A stretch of 64,000 nt of DNA, taken from NCBI GenBank assembly GCA_024235655.1, contig JACKLY010000001.1, positions 310,001-374,000 of the forward strand. Reading direction: 5' to 3'. A program made the position numbers and the translations under genes. This stretch comes from Zoogloeaceae bacterium. Lineage in GTDB: Bacteria; Pseudomonadota; Gammaproteobacteria; Burkholderiales; Rhodocyclaceae. The notes below the pieces were generated by a model that saw only the letters and a program-made list of their open reading frames with translations, had not been told where the DNA came from and did not search any database. Positions 44,510-53,900 of this stretch are shown here, piece after piece. How positions within the stretch are numbered: position 1 is the first letter of the stretch; each line of letters begins with the position of its first letter.

Positions 44510-45195
44510 CGACCAACCAGCAAGCGGCCAACAACATAACCAACCACCCTGATGCCTTTTTCCGCCAGCGCATCTTCCGACACAACTTCGCTGCCAAAGC
44601 GCTCGTTGTCGCAAATCAGGTGAATGCCGGCCAGCACGCGCTGAACCCGGCGCACCACCAGCGTATCCTGCATGCTCAGCAGATAAACCCCGTTGGCATT
44701 GATGCGGGCCACGCGCGGGTCATAAAACACCAGGTCGTTCGGGCGCAGATAAGGGTCCATGTCGTCAGCCGAAATACGCATGGCCGTGACGCCGCGGGGC
44801 AGGCCCATCTCGCGCAAGGCCTCTGGCAGCATGTAGAGAGCGTGCGCCTCGTCCTCATCGCCGCCGTGGATGTCCACCACGGTGTAACTCTCGTCGATGG
44901 CATGGGCGCCGGTACTCTGCGCACCAACCACCAGCTGTTCAACCGTTGTATTCAGTGTTTCCGCAATTTCCGGCAATCGCGCCAGTTCGGGGACGCCGTC
45001 ACCGTGCAGCCAGTTGGCTGCGGTGTTCTGGCTGACACCGAACAATTCTGCCACCGCCGTTACCCGGCCGTAGCCAGTGGGAATGGCGCCACGACTATCC
45101 AGCGCCGTATTCAGGTTGTCCGCAAACTGTTTGCGAAAAGCCTTTTGGCGCAGCGACTTATCGTCCTGATTATTGAGGTGGATCACTGAGTTCAT
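44506..45195 (-). CDS. S24/LexA-like transcriptional repressor with non-catalytic C-terminal domain
   Basis: 229 aa. A helix-turn-helix domain (about 20-90; VTAVAELFGVSQNTAANWLHG, 45-65) is followed by a peptidase S24-like domain (about 105-225). Where autocleaving repressors have a Ser in a G-D-S-M-x-P motif, this protein has ADDMDP (Asp145), and the lysine position reads VVRR (Arg182). The fold appears kept for dimerisation but self-cleavage should be lost. It starts a run of overlapping genes (yqiA-like, RNB, tonB-like, aroE, mtgA) and is divergent from the two-partner secretion locus, so it may control either. Homology to phage-type CI repressors is inference. Confidence 0.85.
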   Translation of the reverse strand: MNSVIHLNNQDDKSLRQKAFRKQFADNLNTALDSRGAIPTGYGRVTAVAELFGVSQNTAANWLHGDGVPELARLPEIAETLNTTVEQLVVGAQSTGAHAIDESYTVVDIHGGDEDEAHALYMLPEALREMGLPRGVTAMRISADDMDPYLRPNDLVFYDPRVARINANGVYLLSMQDTLVVRRVQRVLAGIHLICDNERFGSEVVSEDALAEKGIRVVGYVVGRLLVGR

Positions 45196-45306
45196 GCGCT
45201 CGATTATAGACCGGCTTCGCGCCTGCGCGAATCTGAAAGGACGTCGATGTGATACAAAAAATCCACGCCCATCGTTATTGCCTGTTTCACATCACACAAA
45301 CAACAA

Positions 45307-45320
45307 TTGATCAAAATCAA
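45307..45320. promoter_or_regulatory. FNR/Anr-type binding site
   Basis: TTGATCAAAATCAA matches the FNR consensus TTGAT-N4-ATCAA at all ten fixed positions. It lies between the divergent repressor (start 45195) and TpsB (start 45466) genes, so oxygen could regulate one or both. Binding is not shown; spacing to a clear -10 box on either strand is not ideal. Confidence 0.6.
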
Positions 45321-45399
45321 CAATAGGTATTGTGTTTCTGATGACGTTTCATTAGGATTCGCCCCGCTCATTGCCAGTTGGCTGAGCAATAAAACCAAT

Positions 45400-45424
45400 A
45401 AACCCTGAATGAAAAGGGTTTTTT
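45400..45424 (+). terminator. Terminator-like hairpin in the leader of the TpsB operon
   Basis: AAACCCT (45400-45406) pairs with AGGGTTT (45415-45421), with an 8-base loop and a T-run to 45424. No plus-strand gene precedes it, so it would act as an early terminator or attenuator in the leader. A second palindrome, CGGCACGTGTGCCG (45443-45456), lies just before the start codon. Confidence 0.5.
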
Positions 45425-45465
45425 AAAGAATCCGGGGCGTTTCGGCACGTGTGCCGACATCACTG

Positions 45466-47226
45466 ATGAAAAGAATAATCTCGAGGGGGGGCGGGCTCGC
45501 GCGTGCCCGTTTGTCACCGGCGGGGCGGGGCTATGCAATGGTTGCGTTGCTCTCCATCGCCCTGCTGAGCGCGGCATTCGCGCCTGCAGTACAGGCCCAG
45601 ACCGTAACCGGCGCTGCCATTGCCAAGGAACTGCAGCGCCAGATCGAGCGCGACCGCGCCCTGCGCGAGCAGCAGGAAGCCGCACCCGACGTGCGCCTGC
45701 AGGCGCCGGCCGCTGCCGACCCCGGCCGCCTGCCGGCAGAAGAAGCCCCGTGCTTTCCCATCCAGCACATCGTCCTCAAGAGCGACCTCGCTGTTTTTGA
45801 CTGGGCGCTCGCCGCCGCCGACCCGGCCGATGACCCCGCCACCGGCCGCTGCCTCGGCAGCGCCGGCATCAACCTCGTCATGAAGCGCGTGCAGAACGTC
45901 ATTGTCGAACGCGGCTATGTCACCACCCGTGTGCTGGCCGAAGCGCAGGATCTGCAGGGCGGCACCCTGACCCTCACCGTCATCCCCGGCCGCATCCGCC
46001 ACATCGGCTTCACGCCGGATAGCGACGCCCGCGCCAACGCCTGGAACGCCCTGCCGGCCAGCCCCGGCGATCTCCTCAACCTGCGCGACATCGAACAGGG
46101 CCTGGAAAACTTCAAACGCGTACCCACCGCCGAAGCCGACATCCAGATCGTCCCCGGCGACGAGCCCGGCGAGAGCGACATCCTCATCACCTGGAAGCAG
46201 GCCTTCCCGCTGCGCCTCACCCTGTCTGCCAACGACGGCGGCAGCAAAAGCACGGGCAAATACCTCGGCACCGCCACCCTTTCCGCCGACCACCTGTTCG
46301 CCCTCAACGACCTCTTCTACGCCAGCTACAACCACGACCTGGGCGGCGGAGAAGATGGCAAACGCGGCACCAAGGGACACATCCTCCATTACTCGCTGCC
46401 CTGGGACTACTGGCTGTTCGGCGTTACCGCCAGCGAAAACCGCTACCACCAGACCGTGGCCGGTGCCAGCCAGAACTACCTGTACAGCGGTACCAGCGAA
46501 AACTACGAAGCCCGCCTTACCCGCATCCTCCACCGCGACGGCCGCGGCAAGACCAGCGCCTCGCTGCGCGGCTACCTCAGCAAATCCAGCAACTTCATCG
46601 ACGACACCGAAGTCGAGGTGCAGCGCCGGCGCATGGCCGGCTGGGAGCTTGGCCTGCAACACCGCGCCTTCCTCGGCAGCGCCACCCTCGACCTGGCCAC
46701 CGCCTACCGCCGCGGTACCGGCGCCTTCAACGCCATGGAAGCCCCCGAAGACGCCTTCGACGAAGGCACCGCCCGGCCGCAGATCATCAGCGCCGACGCC
46801 AGCCTCAACCTGCCGTTCCAGCTTGCCGACCAGCGCTTCCGCTACAACGGCAGCTGGCGCGCGCAATGGAACCGCACGCCGCTGGTGCCGCAAGACCGCT
46901 TCTCCATCGGCGGCCGCTACACCGTGCGCGGTTTTGATGGCGAAAGTGTGCTCATGGCCGAACGTGGCTGGCTGATCCGCAACGACCTCGGCTGGTCGCT
47001 GGGGCAAAGCGGGCAGGAACTCTACCTCGGCCTCGACCACGGCCAGGTCGGCGGCCAGAGCGCCGACCTGCTGGTCGGCAAGCGCCTCACCGGCACCGTG
47101 CTCGGCTTGCGCGGTGGCTACAAGGATCTTTCATGGGACGTCTTTGCCGGTGTTCCGCTCAGCAAGCCTGATGGCTTCAAAACTGCCCACCACACGGGCG
47201 GCTTCAACCTCTCGTGGAGTTTCTGA
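45466..47226 (+). CDS. Two-partner secretion outer-membrane transporter (TpsB; ShlB/FhaC/CdiB family)
   Basis: 586 aa from ATG 45466 (a GTG at 45451 is an alternative). A signal peptide ends near AVQAQ. A polar helix rich in Gln/Arg/Glu follows, as in the FhaC plug helix, then two POTRA-like domains; the first contains a Cys pair (PCFPI and GRCLG). The C-terminal 16-strand barrel includes the hallmark YTVRGFDGE motif, and the last residue is Phe (NLSWSF), as for BAM substrates. It should translocate the TpsA exoprotein encoded 0.75 kb downstream. Order here is tpsB, small OMP, tpsA, immunity gene. Confidence 0.93.
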   Translation: MKRIISRGGGLARARLSPAGRGYAMVALLSIALLSAAFAPAVQAQTVTGAAIAKELQRQIERDRALREQQEAAPDVRLQAPAAADPGRLPAEEAPCFPIQHIVLKSDLAVFDWALAAADPADDPATGRCLGSAGINLVMKRVQNVIVERGYVTTRVLAEAQDLQGGTLTLTVIPGRIRHIGFTPDSDARANAWNALPASPGDLLNLRDIEQGLENFKRVPTAEADIQIVPGDEPGESDILITWKQAFPLRLTLSANDGGSKSTGKYLGTATLSADHLFALNDLFYASYNHDLGGGEDGKRGTKGHILHYSLPWDYWLFGVTASENRYHQTVAGASQNYLYSGTSENYEARLTRILHRDGRGKTSASLRGYLSKSSNFIDDTEVEVQRRRMAGWELGLQHRAFLGSATLDLATAYRRGTGAFNAMEAPEDAFDEGTARPQIISADASLNLPFQLADQRFRYNGSWRAQWNRTPLVPQDRFSIGGRYTVRGFDGESVLMAERGWLIRNDLGWSLGQSGQELYLGLDHGQVGGQSADLLVGKRLTGTVLGLRGGYKDLSWDVFAGVPLSKPDGFKTAHHTGGFNLSWSF

Positions 47227-47264
47227 CTCCGACCACCCTCCCTTTCCGACAGGAATACCTCACC

Positions 47265-47942
47265 ATGAAACCTCTGAAACAGTCCCTCCTCCTGCTGGCC
47301 AGCCTCGCCTCGTTCAACGCCGCGGCAGCCAGCCCGTTTGAGGGCGCATACCTTGGCGCGTATGCCGGTTACGGCAAAGCCGAGGATAAAGGTATCGGCC
47401 ACTGGTCAAGCAGCGGCGCCGTCGACGGATGGACGCACCAGCCCGAGCCCCGCGGCTTCCTGCTCGGCGCAGTCGGCGGCTACCACTGGCTGGTCAGCGA
47501 CCGTGTCGTCCTCGGCCTTGAAGCCGACCTGGAGGCGCGCAGCAACAACAGCGATCGCGACATCCAGAAGGACAAAGGCGTCCCCGACCCCGACTACAAG
47601 GCCACCACCCGCATCAAGGGTTCGAGCTCGCTGCGCGGCCGTCTCGGCTACCGGCTGGGCGAACAGGCGCTCGTCTTCTTCACCGGCGGCTATACCGCCG
47701 CCTCGGTCAAGCGCACCTGGCACGACGAACCCTCCGACCGCGAATCGCACAGCGATATACAGGGCGGCTGGACTGCCGGTTTCGGGCTGGACTACGCGCT
47801 GAGCGACAAGCTTGCCGCACGAATCGAATACCGCCATGCCGACTACGGAACGCACAAGGTCACCGCCAGGGTCTGGGGCGAGTACTACCAGCAAAAGCTG
47901 ACTGAAGACAGCCTTCGGTTCGGCCTCAACTACCGCTTCTGA
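47265..47942 (+). CDS. Small outer-membrane beta-barrel protein (Omp25/Opa-like)
   Basis: 225 aa with a signal peptide (cleavage near NAAAA-SPFEG) and an eight-strand-barrel-like mature domain: alternating aromatic/Gly strands such as GAYLGAYAGYGKAED, VVLGLEADLEARS, LRGRLGYRLGEQALVFFTGGY, AGFGLDYALSDKLAARIEYRHADYG, ending FGLNYRF with terminal Phe. The ATG at 47265 is preceded by AGGAA. Its place between tpsB and tpsA is unusual and suggests a role with the exoprotein, but none is known. Confidence 0.82.
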   Translation: MKPLKQSLLLLASLASFNAAAASPFEGAYLGAYAGYGKAEDKGIGHWSSSGAVDGWTHQPEPRGFLLGAVGGYHWLVSDRVVLGLEADLEARSNNSDRDIQKDKGVPDPDYKATTRIKGSSSLRGRLGYRLGEQALVFFTGGYTAASVKRTWHDEPSDRESHSDIQGGWTAGFGLDYALSDKLAARIEYRHADYGTHKVTARVWGEYYQQKLTEDSLRFGLNYRF

Positions 47943-47968
47943 CCCTGATTAACCTGGAGATTCCGCCC

Positions 47969-50900
47969 ATGAACGCCCACCGCCACCGCATCATCTTCAA
48001 CCGTGCCCGCGGCCTCTTCATGGCCGTTGCCGAAATCGCCAGCGCGCAGGGCAAGTGCCCGGGCGACGGCAGCGGCGCGGTAGCGGTGGCGCCGCCGGGA
48101 TTCTCGCTGGCCCGCCTGCGTCCTGCGGCCTTTGCTGCACTCCTCGCCTGCGGCGCCCAGCTCGCCCTCATGCCGGCCGCCTCGGCCCAGGTGGTCGCCT
48201 ACAAGGCCGCCCCGGCCAGCCAGCGCCCCACCATCCTCACCGCCGGCAACGGCGTGCCGCTGGTCAACATCCAGACCCCCAGCGCCGCCGGCGTCTCGCG
48301 CAACACCTACGAACAGTTCGATGTACAGCAACAGGGCGTCATCCTCAACAACAGCCGCACCAACACCGCCACCCAGCTCGGCGGCTGGGTGCAGGGCAAC
48401 CCCTGGCTGGCGCGCGGCAGCGCCCGTGTCATCCTCAACGAAGTCATCGCCGCCAACCCCAGCCAGCTGATGGGCTATGTTGAAGTCGCCGGCAGCGCCG
48501 CCCAGGTCGTTATCGCCAACCCGGCCGGCGTTACCTGCAACGGCTGCGGCTTCATCAACGCCAGCCGCGCCACCCTCACCACCGGCACGCCGATGCTCAG
48601 CGGCGGCAACCTCGATGGCTACCGCGTCGAAGGCGGCAGCATCCGCGTCGAAGGCGCCGGCATGGATGCCAGCCGCGTGCCCTACACCGACCTTATCGCC
48701 CGCGCCGTCGAAATCAATGCCGGCCTCTGGGCACAAACGCTGAAAGTCACCACCGGCACCAACACCGTCGACGCCGGCAACACGCAAGCCACGCCGCTGG
48801 CCCCCGCCGGCGGCCCGGCCCCGGCTTTTTCCATCGACGTCGCCCAACTCGGCGGCATGTACGCCGGCAAGATCGTGCTGGTCGGCACCGAGGCCGGTGT
48901 CGGCGTCAGGAACGCCGGCCACCTCGGCGCCTCGGCCGGCGAAGTCATGGTCACCGTCGACGGCCGGCTCATCAACAGCGGCAGTGTCATTGCCGCCGGC
49001 AATGTCGGCCTGAACAGCACCAGCGAAATACAGAACAACGGTCTGGTGTCTGCAGGCGGCGCCCTGAGTGTGACCGCTGCCACCCTGAGCAATGCCGACA
49101 CCCGCAGCGTCAATGCCGGCCTCGAAGGCCAGGCCCTCACAATCAACGCGGGGCAGATCAACAACCGCAACGGTGCCCTGCGCGCCGATACCACGCTTGC
49201 CATCCACAGCAGCGGCACGCTGGATAACGGTGGCGGCCTCATCTCCTCAGTACAAACAGTCGCCGTACAGGATGCTGCGACGCCGAAAACGCTGGCCATC
49301 ACCAACACCGCCGGCACCTTCATTGCCGGGCAGCAACTCGACATCGACGCCGCCAGCCTGAGCGGTGACGGCAGCCTGCTCTCGCAGGGCGACCTCGCCG
49401 TGAAGCTCACGGCCGACTACACACACACCGGCGAAATGGCCGCCAACGGCCGCGCCCGTGTCGACATCGCCGGCACCCTGAACAATGCCGCCAACATGGA
49501 GGCCGGCACCGCGCTGACCATCCGCGCTGGCACCATCAACAACACCAGCAGCGGCCAACTCATGGCCCCTGAACTTTCGCTTGCCGCCACCGATACGCAC
49601 ACGCTCACCAACCGCGGCCTGATCGACGGCGGCGACACCCGTATCGACGCCATTACCCTCAACAACCTTGGCACCGGCCGCATCTATGGCGACCATCTGG
49701 CGATTGCCGCCACCACCCTCAACAACGAAGCCGAAACCGTGAATGGCGTCAGCAGCACCCCGGTCATCGCCGCCCGAGGCAACACAGGGCGCCTTGATCT
49801 GGGCGTGACGTCCCTCAACAACCGCGAAGGCGCACTCATTTTCTCGACGGGCGACCTTGCCATCGGTGGCGGGCTGGATGCAAACAATCGTGCCACCGGC
49901 ACTGCCGGCACCGTGAACAACGCCAGCGCCACCATCGAAGCCCTGGCCAGCCTCAGCCTGCAGGCCACCCGCATCAACAACACCAACGAACACTTCAGCA
50001 CCCAGCTGGTTACCGTCGGCAGCGTTGCCATGGACCAATGGGTCTACGGCGGCACCTACCGCCCGGATCAGGTCACCCTCACATGGACATCGCGCCCCGG
50101 TGTCGTCTACCACCCCCCGGAAAGCGACGGCATGGGCTACATGGGCGGGCAGGGCTTCTTCAGCAGCAACAAGAACAACTACGTCTACCTCAACACCCCC
50201 AGCGGCAGCACGCTCAACTTCTGGCTCTACAGCTTCACGCGCACCACGCAGGAAAGCCAGGTGCTGAGCACCGCGCCCGGCCAGATCATTGCCGGTGGCG
50301 ACATGCAGATCAGCGCCGACACCCTCAAAAACGACAACAGCCACATCCTCGCCGGCAACAATCTGCAAGGCGCCTTCGGCAGTGTCGAGAATACCGCCAC
50401 CGCCGGCCAGCGCATCGTGCGGGACAGCGGCACCGCCTGGTACGTTTTCCGCGACAAGAAGCACAAGGACTCCGACCGCGACGCCTACGGCTACAACCCG
50501 GCGCCCGCCATCAGCAGCTTTGCGCTGAGCACCGCCCGGCTCGAAGGCCATGCCGCGCTCACCGGAAGCGGCACCACCGTGGGCGCACTCAGCGTCGGCA
50601 ATATCGGCCAGAGCGCCACCGGGCGCGGCAGCCTCTTCCGGCAGAGCCCCGCCCCCACCGCCCGCTACCTGATCGAAACCGACCCCCGTTTCGCCAGTTA
50701 TCGCCAATGGCTCACCAGCGACTACATGCTGCAGGCCCTCGCCCTCGACCCCGCCACCAGCCAGAAGCGCCTCGGCGACGGCTTCTACGAACAGCGCCTG
50801 ATCAACGAACAGGTGGCCCAGCTCACCGGCCGCCGCTTCCTCATCGGCTACCAGAACGAAGAAGAGCAATACAAAGCCCTGATGAATGCCGGTGTCACCT

Positions 50901-53900
50901 ACGCCAGGGAATGGAACCTCATCCCCGGCGTGGCCCTCAGTGCCGAACAGATGGCCCAGCTCACCAGCGACATGGTCTGGCTGGTGGAAAAGGACGTGAC
51001 GCTGGCCGACGGCAGCACCCAGAAAGTGCTCGCCCCCCAGCTCTACGCCCGCATCAAGGAAGGCGACCTTGGCCCCACTGGCGGCCTCCTTGCCGACAAC
51101 ACCCTCGACCTCAATGTCAGCGGCAATCTCGACAACCTCGGCACCCTCGCCGGCCGCCAGCTGGTTTCCCTCACCGCCGACAACATCAACAACCTCGGCG
51201 GCCGCATCACCGGCAAGGCCCTCGACATCGCCACCCTGCGCGACTTCAGCCTGCAGGGCGGCAGTCTGGATGCCGACGATCAGCTTGCCGTGCGTGCCGG
51301 GCGCAACATCACCATTGAAAGCACCACCCGCAGCGCAGGCGGGCGCACCCACATCGACCGCATCGCCGCCCTCTACGTCAACAACCCCGGCGGCACCCTG
51401 CAGCTGGAAGCCAACGGCGACATCGGCCTCATGGCCGCCTATCTGATCAACAATGCCCCCACCGCCGCCGGCCCGGCCAGCCGCAGCGAAGGCGAACCAG
51501 CCGCCCCCGGCAGCACCACGATTCAGGCTGGCAACAAACTGACGCTGGGCACCGTGACTACCGCCTACGCGGAATCCGTGGGCGACGGCAAACACGCCCG
51601 CCAGGAAAGCGGCACCCGCGAAGAAGGCACCCGCATCGAGACCCGCGGCGACCTCACCCTCAGCGCCGGCAGCCAGCTCACCGCCCGTGCTGCCGAAGTC
51701 AGCAGCAGCGAAGGCCGCATCCTCGCCAGCGCCGGCACCGACCTTTTCATCGAAGCCGGCGAAAGCACCCTCAACACCGCCGAACAGCACAAATACAAAT
51801 CGAAGGGTTTCCTCTCCAGCAAGAAGACTGTCACCCGCGACAGCACCAGCGACACCACGGCGATTGCCAGCACCTTCTCCGGCGACAGCGTCACCCTCGT
51901 GGCCAACCGCGACATCGCAGTCAAGGGCAGCAACGTGGTGGCGACCAACGACACCACGCTGATCGCCGGGCGCGACCTGAAGATCGAAGCCGCCGCCGAA
52001 AGCCACAACGAAACGCACTTCAGCCAGACCAAGCAATCCGGCGTCTTCAGCAGCGGTGGGGTCGGTTTCACCATCGGCAGCAAGCAGAACAGCACCGACC
52101 AGAAGACCGATGCCACACTCGCTGCCAAAAGCACCATCGGCAGCACCGACGGCAACATCACCCTGCTCGCCGGCGAAACCTACAAACAGGTCGGCAGTGA
52201 TGTGATTGCCGTAAAGGGCGATATCGACATCGCGGCGAAGGCAGTCGACATTGTTGAGGCAAGAGAAACCAGCCGCACGGTGACGGAAACCAGAGCCAAA
52301 CAATCCGGCTTGACGATTGCCATCACCAGCCCGGTGATTACGGCGGTGCAGACGGCGCAGCAGATGAGTCAGGCAGCAAAAGACACCAGCGACCCGCGCA
52401 TGAAAGCACTCGCCGCCGCCAGCACCGGGCTGGCCGGGTACAACGCTGCGAATGCCGTTGCCGATACCGGCAGTGTGACCGGTGGGGTCAATCTGGTGAT
52501 CAGCATCGGCGGCAGCAAGAGCAGCAGCCAGACCACCCAGTCGAGTGATACCGCCGCTGTTTCAAAACTCACCGCCGGCCGCGACATCCGCATCGAAGCC
52601 AGCGGTGCCGGCGAGCAGAGCGACATCACCCTGCAAGGCACCCAAGCCACCGCCGCGAGAAACCTTACCCTCACCGCCGAGGATGAAATCAGACTGCTGG
52701 CCGCAGCCAACACCGCCGGGCAGAAAAGCAAGAACCAGAACAGCAGCGGCAGCGTCGGCATCAGCATCGGCACCAATACCGGCTTTACCGTGGGTGCCAG
52801 CATGGGGCGCGGCAAGGCCGATGGTAACGACCTCACCCACAGCAACACCCATGTTGAAGCCGGTGAACTCCTTACCCTGCAATCGGGGGGCGACACCACC
52901 CTGAAGGGCGCCGTGGCCAAGGGCGACAAGGTTATTGCCGACATTGGTAAAGACCTCCTTATCGAAAGCCTGCAAGACACCAGTGTCTACGACAGCCAAC
53001 AGAAGAGCTTTGGCGGCAGCCTTACCATTGGCGTGGGCGTCAGCGGCAGCGTCAGCGCCAGCAACAGCAAGGTGAACAGCGACTACGCCAGCGTCGTTGA
53101 GCAGAGCGGCATCCGGGCCGGCGACCAAGGCTTCGACGTGAAGGTGAAGAACGACACCGACCTCAAGGGCGGCGCCATCACCAGTACGCAGCGGGCGATT
53201 GACGACCAACTTAACCGCTTTGAGACCGGCGGCGAACTGACCGTCTCCGACATCCAGAACAAGGCCGAATACAAGGCCAAGTCAGCCAGCGTGAACCTCG
53301 GCACCAGCCTCAGCTTCGACGGCGCCCTAAAACCCGGCGGCACCAGCGCCGGCTTCGGCAAGGATGGCGACCAGGCTGAGAGCATGACTTTGGCGGCGAT
53401 CAGTGGTGTTGCCGGGAACAGGGAAGCGAGAACCGGCGACGCGGAAACCGGCATCGCCAAGATCTTCGATCAGCAGAAGGTGCAGAAGGAGATTGATGCA
53501 CAGACCAGAATCACGCAGCAGTTCGGACAGTTGGCGCCTGAGGCATGGGGGAAGCACGCCAACACGAAATTCGCCGATGCCCTCAAAACCGGAGACGAAG
53601 AAGGTATGCGCTGCTGGGGGCCGGACGGTGCCTGCCGCGCTGGCGGCCATGCGGTGCTCGGTGGGCTTGCCGGTGGTGTTGGGGGCGCAGTTGGCGCCGG
53701 ACTCTCCAGCGTGGCCGCACCGCATGTACAAGCCTACCTGGTCGATCAGGGATTGCCGCCGGCAGCAGCCAGCGCTGTCACCCAGCTTGCCGCCATCGGG
53801 GCAGGATCAGCGGTGGGCGGCACGGCGGGCGCAACTGGAGCGCTCAATGAGGCAAGCAACAATGCGTTGATACTCGCTGTTCCGCTTGCAGCGGAAATCA

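Noticed and set aside
45514..47040. Minus-strand open frame of about 508 codons
   Set aside because: Antisense to the TpsB gene, whose signal peptide, VRGF motif and terminal Phe are clear.
49247..52303. Long minus-strand open frame of about 1018 codons
   Set aside because: It lies opposite tpsA; the Gly/Ala/Val/Asp-rich translation is what GC-rich repeat coding gives on the other strand. No domain, signal or ribosome site supports it.
48500..53200. CRISPR-like or tandem DNA repeat array in tpsA
   Set aside because: The repetitiveness comes from beta-helix protein repeats of varying length, without regular repeat/spacer units.
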